From NCBI GenBank assembly GCA_949825045.1, contig OX463806.1, positions 43,858,208 to 43,922,207 on the forward strand: 64,000 nt of DNA. Reading direction: 5' to 3'. Positions 1 through 9,400 of the stretch are shown one piece after another; within the stretch, counting starts at the first letter, position 1, and the number at the start of each line of letters is the position of its first letter. The position numbers and the translations under genes are program-made. Under the pieces are notes generated by a model. It searched no databases. It was given only the letters and a program-made list of their open reading frames with translations, and was not told the DNA's origin. The DNA is from Argyresthia goedartella. Lineage: Eukaryota; Arthropoda; Insecta; Lepidoptera; Argyresthiidae.

Positions 1-300
1 CTCACGCACACCTCGACCCATGTCACGCCCCGCATACTACATAGAAGACGGAAGGACCAACCATACTGTGCACGACGTGTATGTTATCACTACCGGATTA
101 CCACTCTCATTGATAAATAGATCAAGTACCCCACCATACCACGCCCACAGGCGTTCCCGCAGTGACCGGACCACCTCTTGCAAACCAGTTTTTAAATTGA
201 TTGCTTAGCCTTACTGCCCGCTTATCACTGCCGCTATAGAATTTTGCCGTGCAAATAGGCCTACTTTTCTATTTGGCGCGCCGACGCAGGACCAGCAAAT

Positions 301-1230
301 ATGTATCATTCGCCAAAATCAACGCAGCAAGGAGCTCAATCAAGATCTGAAAGTGACCTAATAAATATAGAAAGTGAACTAACTACTCAACTGCACTCCC
401 CTAAGGGTTTTATTACACAAAGAGCTAAGCGTCCTAGGGACTCCAGTGACTCAAATCCTAGCGACTTCTCCGACCTCAAGGATATGATACTGCGGATGAT
501 GTCCAGCCAGTCTGAACGGATGGACAACTTGGAAAAGCATATACTGGATATTAAAGGACAAACAACAAACATTGAGACCACAAATTCAGACATCGAAAAG
601 GCAATGAATCACATTTCTGACCAAATGACATGTTTTGACGCAAAAATTGCGAAGTTGGAAAGGGAAAACAAGTCCTTATCAGCCGAAATTGTCACAGCAC
701 AGAGCAGAATTGACACCATTGAACGATACATGACCAAATCATCAATAGAAATACGAGACGTACCTAAACAGAATAACGAAACTAAAGAGGTTCTGTACGG
801 GATGATAACTCAGCTATCCAAAACCCTTAATATTCAATTTAACCGCAGCGACATTCGAGACGTTTCCAGATCCCCCTCCAAGAAAGAGCAACAACTTTCG
901 ACAGTTGTCGTTGAGTTTACCAACACATTGACCAAAGCACAATATCTAAATATGGCCAGGGACTACAACAAAAAGAACAAGAACAACAAGCTGGACAACA
1001 CACACCTAGGACTCCCGAAGCCAAAATCACCGATCTACATTGGCGAGCTGCTGACGCCTGCTGCAAAAAAGCTCTTCTACCTCACCAGAACCTTTGTAAA
1101 AGAGAGCCACTTCAACTACTGCTGGACAACAGAAGGAAAAATCTTCATAAAAGAAAATAACGACAGTCCATATTTCCAAATTAAAAACGAAGCACATATA
1201 CTGTCCCTAAAAAACCCTATTTCTGAATGA
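301..1230 (+). CDS. LINE ORF1 protein with coiled coil and FP C-terminal-like domain
   Basis: A 309-residue protein starting at a true ATG and ending in TGA. Residues 1-55 are polar and Ser-rich. Residues about 60-145 show heptad-like Leu/Ile/Met spacing rich in E, K and Q, a likely trimerising coiled coil. Residues about 146-300 resemble the C-terminal domain shared by insect LINE ORF1 proteins and baculovirus FP (few polyhedra) proteins: the run IRDVPKQ, then VVEF, then PIYIGELLTPAAKKLF, and near the end GKIFIKENN followed by FQIKNEAHI. No CCHC zinc knuckle or PHD finger is visible. ORF1 proteins of this kind bind the LINE RNA and form the retrotransposition particle. It lies 350 bp upstream of ORF2 in the same element. 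The domain assignment is from memory of the family and needs a profile search. Confidence 0.75.
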   Translation: MYHSPKSTQQGAQSRSESDLINIESELTTQLHSPKGFITQRAKRPRDSSDSNPSDFSDLKDMILRMMSSQSERMDNLEKHILDIKGQTTNIETTNSDIEKAMNHISDQMTCFDAKIAKLERENKSLSAEIVTAQSRIDTIERYMTKSSIEIRDVPKQNNETKEVLYGMITQLSKTLNIQFNRSDIRDVSRSPSKKEQQLSTVVVEFTNTLTKAQYLNMARDYNKKNKNNKLDNTHLGLPKPKSPIYIGELLTPAAKKLFYLTRTFVKESHFNYCWTTEGKIFIKENNDSPYFQIKNEAHILSLKNPISE

Positions 1231-1580
1231 CTACCCGATTGTCCTATTTTACTACGTAATTTTACTTATATTTTTAGTTACCTAAGATACTATTCAACTT
1301 ACATTAAAACACAAAACACACCTCAATTTACACAAACAAATAACAAAACAATGCTAATTCAGTACGTTAACATCAGACTGTCAATACCTACTTTACTTTC
1401 GACACTAAAATCCCACTATCAATATTTTACCCAAAGAGACTGCAACACATATAGATTAATATATTTTTACACCAATTACCGGCTTCCTTACCAAAATAGT
1501 AAACATACAAGTATCGATACCCTCCTAACAATGCATTTCCAAATTTTTATTTTTCCGTGAACAAAATAAGCGACGATTTT

Positions 1581-4487
1581 ATGCAAAATCTAGATAACTT
1601 TTGTGTATCCACTGTCTTATCCTGTACTCCAGAGCAAATCTATACGCATATTACAAAACCCAACAATAAACTTAAAATACTATCAATCAATATTCGCTCA
1701 ATAAATTGCAACTTCCATAGTTTTCTTACTCTACTCACACGATTAGACATAGACTGCGATATTTTAGTTCTGACAGAATGCTGGTTAAGTTGCCTTTCTA
1801 ATTCTTACATACCTACGCTAGTAAACTATACCCCTATTTTAACAACTATGCATCAGAATCAAAGTGATGGTGTTATTGTTTATGTTAGGTCCGAACTCGC
1901 TCACACCTCAGAAGAACTTGATTTTAAAGGATCGGCTTCTGGGCTTCTATTGAAATTAGATTCTGATATAGCTATACTATGCATCTACCGCTCTCCTTCT
2001 AATTACAACATTGATTTATTTTTAGAAACTTTAGACCAAATCATTCCAACACTATCATCATTTAAATCCCTAATTATAGCGGGTGACATTAACGTTGATA
2101 TTATCCCATCTTCTCTGGACTCACGCTCTCATAACTATCTTAGCCGCCTCTCATTCTATGGTCTACTGCCAGCACACGATCTACCTACTAGAGAAAATAG
2201 CTGTCTAGATCACCTAATGCTTAGAACCCAATATCCATCACTCACTTTTATCCTCGACTCATACACAACTGATCATCGCCCAGTCCTCTTTATGCTTGAC
2301 TCTAAACCTACACGAGATAAGTCTCTGGGAACAATTTCTATTATCAACTATGATGGCCTTGATAAAGACATTGCACAACTTGACTTTGCTCCTGTCCATT
2401 CCTCTATTGATCCAGAGTCTGCTACAAATAATTTAATAACCAGTCTCTCTACAATAATAAATAAAAATACAACAGTTAAAACCATCTCCAAAAAGCAAAA
2501 AATTCTTAAGCCCTGGATCTCTCCTGGACTCCTTCGATGCATGCGTAACCGCGATCATCTCCATAAACAGCATAAAGAGAACAAAGATAATGAGATTTTA
2601 AGATTAACTTACATCCGCTATAGAAACTTTTGTACAAAACTTTTGAAAAAAATAAAAAGACAGTATGATACAAACGAATTAAAAAAAGCTGGTAATAATA
2701 GCAAACGCTTATGGGATACAATAAAAAGAATTTCAAACACCACAAAAACTAAATCCGTGCCTAGCCAACTTCTTTCTCCCACTCATTCTCCCAAACATTC
2801 ATGTAACAAGGTTAATAACTTTTTTGTTAATATCGGAAAAGCATTGGCTGATAATATTACAGGTTCACCTCATCCTACGGGCTGCAATGAACCCCCTCCT
2901 CAATTATCTAACATTCCTGGTTCTTTCGTCTTGCTGAACACAGACGAAAATGAAGTTATTGGCGCCATCAACTCCTTAAGACCCCTAGCTGCTACTGGCT
3001 GGGATGGTATTTCTCCAACAATTATCAAAAGATACTCCTTAACTCTCGCCCCTATTCTTAGTCACATTTTCAATCTTTGCTTTCAAAACGGTTCCTTCCC
3101 TTCTGCATTTAAAAAGGCGATCATCCACCCTATCTTTAAAAGTGGAGATAGGTCATGCGCTACAAACTATCGCCCAATCGCTGTGCTCACTACCTTCTCG
3201 AAGCTCTTGGAACGCATTATTAATAATAGACTTACCAATTACCTAGAAACGAATAATATAATCTCTCCCCAACAATTTGGCTTTCGTAAGAACATCTCTA
3301 CCGTTGATGCAGTTCTAAAGCTAATGGATAACATTGTCAAAAACATAAACAGCAATAAGAAAACTCTCGCGGTGTTCCTTGACTTAGCAAAAGCTTTTGA
3401 CACCGTACCGATCCCTATTCTTCTAACCAAACTATATTCTATCGGTGTCAGAGGCATACAGCACAACTTATTCGAATCGTATCTTACGGGCCGATCACAA
3501 ATGGTAAAAATAGGCCCCCACATGAGTGACGAATCGCAAATATCATACGGTGTACCGCAAGGTAGTATATTAGGGCCCACACTTTTCCTCATATTTATTA
3601 ATGACATGTGTAACATATCACTTGAAAATGGCACTATTATTACATACGCCGATGATACAGTTCTCCTTTTTAATGGCTCTAGTTGGGCCGATCTCCAAAA
3701 TACAACTCAATCAGGTTTTAATGTTGTCGCCAACTGGCTTTCCGCACACTTTTTAACTTTGAACACTTCTAAAACAAAATTTATACCCTTTTCTCCCACT
3801 TCCGCCAATCAACCTAAATTACCGATTGTTATCCAAGCTCACTCCTGTCACGATCCTCTATTGTGCCATTGCCCCTCCATAGTCCGTACTGACATAATTA
3901 AATACTTAGGAATCACGTTGGATAAACACCTGAACTTTAAAACCCACATTGATCTGCTTACATCTAGACTTAGGAAATTAATGTACGTATTCAAATCTAT
4001 CCGCAACACTGCCCCTCCAAATGTAATTAAAACAATGTATTTTGCTCTAGTCCAATCTATAATTACTTATTGTATACCGTGTTGGGGTGGTGCCACTAAA
4101 ACACACCTCAAACCACTGGAAGTTGCCCAACGCGGAGTACTAAAGGTGGCTACCAAACGTCCTATCCTCTACCCTACTACAAAATTATACAGTGACTGCG
4201 ACGTCCTAACAGTCAGACAGCTCTTTATTTACAACACCGTGATTCATCAGCATATCAATACACCCTTCTACGAAACCTCCAAACGTCGCAACGACATAAT
4301 TTGTAATATTCCCTTGCCAAAGCTTAGTTTTACAAAAAGGCATCACTTATATCTTGGTCCAAAACTTTATAATAAGATAAATAACATAAATTTTGTATTT
4401 AACAAACCCACATATGAATGTAAAAAGAATGTGTCTACACTACTAAAAACCTTAACGTATGATGAAACAGAATTTTTTATAGTGTAA
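1581..4487 (+). CDS. LINE ORF2: endonuclease and reverse transcriptase
   Basis: The protein has 968 residues from the first in-frame ATG (1581); the same frame is open to a GTG at 1557. Residues about 30-240 form the endonuclease: N37 (LSINIRS), E66 (LTECWL), CIYRSP, D169 and N171 (AGDINVD), and H232 (TDHRP). Together these are the metal- and DNA-binding residues of the exonuclease-endonuclease-phosphatase fold. Residues about 460-780 form the reverse transcriptase: ATGWDGISP, NYRPIAVL, QQFGFRKN, FLDLAKAFD (catalytic Asp), [11 protein letters not shown], and YADD at 688-691. The C-terminal part has the usual LINE thumb region (KTKFIPF, IKYLGITLD, CIPCWGG). All catalytic residues are present, so the copy may be competent for target-primed reverse transcription. 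The annotated start is a choice; translation could begin elsewhere, for example by reinitiation after ORF1. Confidence 0.88.
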   Translation: MQNLDNFCVSTVLSCTPEQIYTHITKPNNKLKILSINIRSINCNFHSFLTLLTRLDIDCDILVLTECWLSCLSNSYIPTLVNYTPILTTMHQNQSDGVIVYVRSELAHTSEELDFKGSASGLLLKLDSDIAILCIYRSPSNYNIDLFLETLDQIIPTLSSFKSLIIAGDINVDIIPSSLDSRSHNYLSRLSFYGLLPAHDLPTRENSCLDHLMLRTQYPSLTFILDSYTTDHRPVLFMLDSKPTRDKSLGTISIINYDGLDKDIAQLDFAPVHSSIDPESATNNLITSLSTIINKNTTVKTISKKQKILKPWISPGLLRCMRNRDHLHKQHKENKDNEILRLTYIRYRNFCTKLLKKIKRQYDTNELKKAGNNSKRLWDTIKRISNTTKTKSVPSQLLSPTHSPKHSCNKVNNFFVNIGKALADNITGSPHPTGCNEPPPQLSNIPGSFVLLNTDENEVIGAINSLRPLAATGWDGISPTIIKRYSLTLAPILSHIFNLCFQNGSFPSAFKKAIIHPIFKSGDRSCATNYRPIAVLTTFSKLLERIINNRLTNYLETNNIISPQQFGFRKNISTVDAVLKLMDNIVKNINSNKKTLAVFLDLAKAFDTVPIPILLTKLYSIGVRGIQHNLFESYLTGRSQMVKIGPHMSDESQISYGVPQGSILGPTLFLIFINDMCNISLENGTIITYADDTVLLFNGSSWADLQNTTQSGFNVVANWLSAHFLTLNTSKTKFIPFSPTSANQPKLPIVIQAHSCHDPLLCHCPSIVRTDIIKYLGITLDKHLNFKTHIDLLTSRLRKLMYVFKSIRNTAPPNVIKTMYFALVQSIITYCIPCWGGATKTHLKPLEVAQRGVLKVATKRPILYPTTKLYSDCDVLTVRQLFIYNTVIHQHINTPFYETSKRRNDIICNIPLPKLSFTKRHHLYLGPKLYNKINNINFVFNKPTYECKKNVSTLLKTLTYDETEFFIV

Positions 4488-4516
4488 TATAATTGGTTAC
4501 GTACTTATCCACTCAC

Positions 4517-4517
4517 A

Positions 4518-4610
<93 letters not shown>

Positions 4611-4636
4611 CACACGCACACACACACACACACCAC
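4517..4636 (+). repeat. (CT)n/(CA)n compound microsatellite in LINE 3' UTR
   Basis: Runs of CT followed by long runs of CA, with a few breaks, begin about 30 bp after the ORF2 stop. Confidence 0.95.
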
Positions 4637-4924
4637 ACAGCCTCAAACTGAGGCATGCAGCATGTTAGTTATTAAAATTTTATTCTGTGTCCTTCCTTCT
4701 GAGGAAACATTTTGTCAAGCACATTGTTTAAATTTAATTTTGTTTGTTCTTATTTTAATTATTGCTTGTATCACTTTTACTGCTTAAAACATGACGCCAC
4801 CGAATCACTGTAACGATCCTCGTAAGAGGCACGGGCCTACTTAATCATAAATACAGGCTACCTGTTAGCCTAGTTATGATAGTAGTCGAAAAACTATCTC
4901 CTTGTTATGTATGTTTTTACTATG

Positions 4925-4955
4925 AATAAAGATTTATTATTATTATTATTATTAT
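4925..4955 (+). terminator. LINE poly(A) signal and (TTA)n tail
   Basis: AATAAA at 4925-4930 is followed at once by eight TTA-type units. Short 3' microsatellite tails like this mark the 3' end of many LINEs. Confidence 0.7.
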
Positions 4956-5344
4956 ATTACACTCAATTCAATCTATTTCATATAAAAAGGCCCCTCTGGG
5001 GCATGGATCAGTATTCCACGCACTGTCACAAACAGTCAAAACACTCACCCAGTGTTTGAGTATTGGGCCGTCGTGCCGACCTGCACTGACCTCTGGGATG
5101 CTGTTGGTGCTACCGCGCGTTCTGCTTCAGTAAGGCGGCCAATTTCTTACGAATGATGGCGTGGAATCTGTACCTGCCTCAACAAATATGCCCGATGCAC
5201 TACAGTAGCTTGGCAGCCCCAGAAACATCCTAAAAGCTTTGTTATATAGTTATATATATATAGTAGACGAACAGGGCGTTGAGTGTTTTGGACATAAAGG
5301 ACCCATAAGCTGCACGTGTAGAATGATTGACAGTTTGCCTTAAA

Positions 5345-5551
5345 GATTACTCTTTATTGGCGATTTTACTGGCATTTTACTATGTGAAATCCTACGAGCC
5401 AACACATTCGCCCGAACTGCCAAATCGCTGAGCTCCCACTCCATGACTAGGCCATGCCTGAGGTATTTGATATTGTTTATTGAGTGTGTTACCTTAGAAT
5501 TTAATTTAAAGACTGTGTTTATTTCTTTCGAAGTATGGAATTCCATTACCA
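5345..5551 (-). pseudogene. LINE ORF2 C-terminal remnant
   Basis: The minus strand reads a 65-70 residue stretch with INNIKYLRHGLV and DLAVRANVLARR. This is the pattern of the segment after the reverse transcriptase in a common lepidopteran LINE group (xxFKYLGH... ALAVRxNxLARRF). The neighbouring VKVALFKAYC part is not preserved. It is short and 5'-truncated on both sides. Confidence 0.5.
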
Positions 5552-5701
5552 CTTCGACTTTGTTTATCGATATTATTTAAACAGTGATCATTAACTCATA
5601 GTTAAATTCTAGTATTCTTAAATATCGATAACAAATTAGAACTATCTATATTTTTTTGAAAAACTTCCTTATCAATTTGCTATTGGCAAAGGAGTAATCG
5701 T

Positions 5702-5836
5702 GGCATTGCTTTAGCTGTCGCATCGTCAGGAATTGCAGCAACACTGTTGGAGGGAGTCAAAACAGCTCACGCTGCCTTCAAGCTGCCGCTAAATCTTATT
5801 CATTTCGAAACTCTCCTCTGCAACATTTCAAAGCAG
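5702..5836 (+). pseudogene. Helitron RepHel helicase fragment
   Basis: An open stretch of 45 codons reads GIALAVASSGIAATLLEG, then KTAHAAFKLPLNL, then LLCNISKQ before a TGA. This matches the Pif1-like helicase of Helitron RepHel proteins just after the Walker A region (ASSGIAA..L..G.TAHS.FK.P). No Walker A, Rep HUH motif or Helitron ends were found nearby, so it is a relic. It lies 570 bp upstream of the peroxiredoxin start codon. Confidence 0.7.
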
Positions 5837-5839
5837 TGA

Positions 5840-6406
5840 TAGCCATGCTTATATCGATACTTACCCCATCGCTGGTTGTCAATAAAGTTGTACGCGTAAA
5901 TAATCCTCCTTTCTGTCAAAACTACCTAAATTGGTTTCAGTCATACAAAGTAATAGGTACGGTCGTAAGAGTAAAGAGTGTCAGTATATTAACTTTAGTT
6001 CATGGAAATTAGATCTCCCTCTATTTACTTACTTACTCTGTGATTTACTTACTTACTCAGAGATCCATTCGTCGTTGAACCTCTATGCGAGGCGAGGTCC
6101 AGCATCTGTTTATTGAGCCTTACAGTTAATGTCAATATTATTGTTACTGTGTGACCGAACTGTCATAGAGAGTACTTCTAACCGGAAGCCGGAAGAAAAA
6201 GTACGAAACAAAACAAAAAAAAAAAGCGAATACACAACAAATTCAAAAAAGTTCCAAGAAAGGATTCTAAATTGAAAATTGAAGGCAGAAAAATATATCT
6301 TCTCTATAGCTGTGCAAACATTTTATTTGTCGACTTTTGAATAGTGCGCGAAATACGTTCGCGGGTTGATTATTTTGCCTATTTTTGTGTAAATTATAAC
6401 CTCTAA
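5840..6406 (+). promoter_or_regulatory. Upstream region and 5' UTR of Prx6
   Basis: This gap holds no recognised coding sequence. It should contain the Prx6 promoter and 5' UTR because the first exon starts at 6407 (ATG in context ctctaaATG). An A-rich run at 6207-6226 and a GC-containing patch near 6345-6365 are visible, but no clear TATA box or initiator could be fixed. Confidence 0.4.
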
Positions 6407-6492
6407 ATGTTGTTCCTTGGTGATACTTTCCCGAATTTCTCTGCGAATACTACAGAAGGGAATGTAGATTTCCATACGTGGTTGGGAGAGTC
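6407..6492 (+). CDS. Prx6: Prx6 exon 1
   Basis: Starts at ATG and encodes [18 protein letters not shown] and on to GE plus two bases of the Ser29 codon. The donor is GTATGT at 6493. It is too short for an ordinary ORF scan and was found by homology to the Prx6 N-terminus. Confidence 0.88.
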
Positions 6493-9400
6493 GTATGTAT
6501 TTTCATCCTGTTTGATTATAACTTTATGTAGCACACACACCTAATACCGATTCGAAAACAGAATGTTAATAGGTGACACCTAACAACGTTTTCGAATCGG
6601 TGCGACAAAGTTACGGATGCATCAACGCCAAGCTTTGCCATTGCTTTAGTATTCATATAAATTAGTAGGGTCCCTTATTTGACTGCCTATCTGCCTATCG
6701 ATGATTGGGTAATGTACGTACATTCTTGTGGAATCACAATATTTACATAACTACATTCCTTAATTCCCTAAAAATTGTCTTTAAAGACTTCCGCTTGTTA
6801 CAACGCAAGCATACATTTCCCGCCTCCTGAATATTTATAAGCCATCTTGTCAGTTGCTGGTGCTTATTTTTTTTCCCTTCACCTGTTTTTTAACTTTGTT
6901 CATATTGACTTGTCTATATTTATTCACAGATGGGCTATCCTGTTCTCACATCCCTCAGACTTTACTCCAGTGTGCACAACTGAGCTTGCTCGAGTCATCA
7001 ACCTTCTACCGGAGTTTGAGCTGAGAGGCGTGAAGGTCATTGGTCTGTCTTGCGACAGTATTGAATCTCATCATGATTGGTGTAAAGATATTAAGAGCTA
7101 TGCTGGTAAGTTGGATTCTCGTGAAAACTTCTTATTTGGATGGTTATATATGGTATATGTGTATGGCCTTTTGAGTGAGCCCCTTTATGTAAGAACAACC
7201 ATATTTGTTCATAACCCATCCAATGACTCAAACACTTAGTGTTAAGCAGGGTACTCATGGCCTTTTGAACAGATGAAAATGGACAGATAAAATTGAACTG
7301 ACAACAAAAACTGACTGTGACTGTGAAATCTTGTATTGAAAATTTAAACTGATGACAACCCATGGATGCATTTTGAGTGGGCCCCTTTGTGTAAAAACCC
7401 CCATATTTGTACATATCCCATTAAATAACTAGACCACTTAGTGCTAAGCTGGGCACTCATAGTGAGTTGAACTGATGAAATTGGAATGACTACAAAAACT
7501 GAGTGTGAAATCTTGTGATGAAAATTTGGACTGATGACAACCCATGGATTTTCCACAAGCATCATAATCTGCTAACTTCAGTCTGTTTCAGACAAAAACT
7601 GACCATGAGTACAATCTAGCATCAGTTGGAGCTTCAATGCATTGGTGGCTTGATGTGCCATACCTATAAAACATGTAGGTTCATCCATTGAGTTACAGTG
7701 GAGTAAAGTGGAATTCTATTGATTCTCAAATAGTTACAGCGATAACTAATTTAACAAATTATTATGAGATATTGATATCTCTTTTTATCCGGCTGCACCA
7801 CAAGGAGCAAAATGTTTTTTCAAGTGTTATGTTTGTATGTACAGTGGTGGTCATTTAATTACAGACAGTGAATTCATTCTAAATAACTAAGCTATTCCTC
7901 TCTATATTTTTTAACAGACTGTTATTGGAACTTGCTACACAATTTAAAAATATTTTTGTAAGCAATGTTAAAATGAAATATTATCATCAAAACTTGTCTG
8001 TTCCTTTTATTCGGTTTATCCTAATTGCAAGCAGTTTCTTTGTTTTCTCCAAAGATCTAAAGCCCATATCTTTGTTAAGTTTAAATTGCAAGCAGTTTAA
8101 ACTTAACAAAGATATGGCCATATTATAAAAGACTCAATTTGCTTAGAAGAAATAAAAAATATATTCTTATTATTGAAATTATCTTTAGTCCACAAAATGC
8201 CTAACACATTTATAATACATTCCGGTACGTATCAATATATGGTCTCATGACCTTTAGCAGAAATGATAGCATGACATCTCTTGGGCTTTTGGCCATTAGC
8301 TTAGCTACCATGCAAAAGCTTTGTAATGTTTATCTATGTTTGATGTCCGCTTTGTCGCCACTGTCTTCTTCATCTGGTACCACAAATTTTCTATTGGATT
8401 TAAATCCAGATGGTATGGGGGCCAATCCAAAACTGTTACAGACTGGTTACATAAGTCTTGACTACTTTTGTTGTGCTTCGGGTCATTATCCTGTTGGAAA
8501 GTCCAAATGTCCAGTAAATTTTGATTGGCTTAGGGCAGCATGGCTTGTTCTAATATATTCTTGTACCGAAATTTATCCATGATGCCTTCTATTTTCCAGA
8601 CAGGTGGTCCAATACCAAGTCCTGAAAAACAGCCCACACTTTGATATTTCCCCCCCACATTCTACTACTTTCTTGGTATAATTTGAATCCATTTCTTTGT
8701 TCGGGGGGCTTCTAACATATTGCTTTCTGTCAGAATTTTGCCACACAGTCTCCACTCTCCATCTAATTGTTCTTGCAGGCATACCCTTCGACCCTCCTGC
8801 ACCAAACATCTCTGAATGAATTAGTTATGATCCCTTGAACGGATCTTTTTTTTCTCACAATACCAACTTAGCGTCTTTCCGCAGAGTAGTTTTCCTTGGT
8901 CTCGGTTTTCTAGGTACGTTTTAGGTCGTGTTGAACTTCTTGAAATGTTTTAAAGCATTCATAATCATGTCCTCAGAACAGTTCAAGTGGTTTGCTATTT
9001 TTCTATATGACCAACCTTTGGAAAATTAATAATAATCTTCCACGTATTTTATGTAACATTTAATAATACAACGTCGTGTAAGCTTTTATTAAAATTACTC
9101 TAGATTAAATCCCATTTTTAGTAAATAATTAGCTCATAATAAAAAATAATTAAGTTTTTGGTGTTCATTAAGGGGGGTCTTTAATTATGTGACCACCACT
9201 GTGTGACTATTTCTTTAGTACGCGCTACAGCCTAAACGGCATGTCATTTGTTTTAACCATTATTTTGTATTTTATTTTAATTTTAACGATAATAGAATAA
9301 GTAGTAATTCCTCTTAAAAATCTGAATCTGTTTTTGGCTCCCACGACTCAGGGTATCCTAGTGTGGGGCCAGAAGCAATGTGTGTGTCTGTATATAAATG

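Larger units (their letters stand above)
1..4955 (+). mobile_element. LINE (non-LTR retrotransposon), both ORFs open
   Basis: Two consecutive open frames (ORF1 301-1230, ORF2 1581-4487) are followed by a 3' UTR, an AATAAA at 4925-4930 and a (TTA)n tail ending near 4955. This is the usual layout of an autonomous LINE. Bases 1-300 read as 5' UTR (GC-richer, no conserved ORF), and the true 5' end may lie before the window. ORF2 has an APE-type endonuclease followed by a reverse transcriptase and no visible RNase H domain. This fits the CR1/Jockey group broadly, but I cannot assign the clade by eye. With no frameshift or stop in either ORF, the copy looks young. Target-site duplications cannot be tested without the 5' end. 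Confidence 0.85.
7841..9202 (-). mobile_element. Tc1/mariner-type DNA transposon, decayed, in Prx6 intron 2
   Basis: Terminal inverted repeats begin ACAGTGGTGGTCA at 7841 and end with the complement at 9202. They agree again further in (AATTA). TA precedes the left end; the right flank reads TG, probably a mutated TA. The 1362-bp length suits a Tc1-like element. It carries a minus-strand transposase relic, listed separately. Confidence 0.85.

Noticed and set aside
301..1230. An integrated baculovirus gene
   Set aside because: The FP-like domain sits in ORF1 of a complete LINE, with ORF2 next to it; no other viral gene is present.
1351..1560. A 69-codon gene between LINE ORF1 and ORF2
   Set aside because: No family pattern. 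It lies in the spacer of the element and overlaps the ORF2 frame only at its end.
1557..1580. Start of LINE ORF2 at 1557
   Set aside because: That codon is GTG. The first ATG in frame is 1581.
6931..7239. A separate short Prx gene ending at 7239
   Set aside because: Similarity stops exactly at the GTAAGT donor at 7106 and resumes at 10205, so the rest is intron.
8247..8582. Plus-strand 111-codon ORF
   Set aside because: It lies opposite the Tc1 transposase relic; the conserved blocks read on the minus strand.
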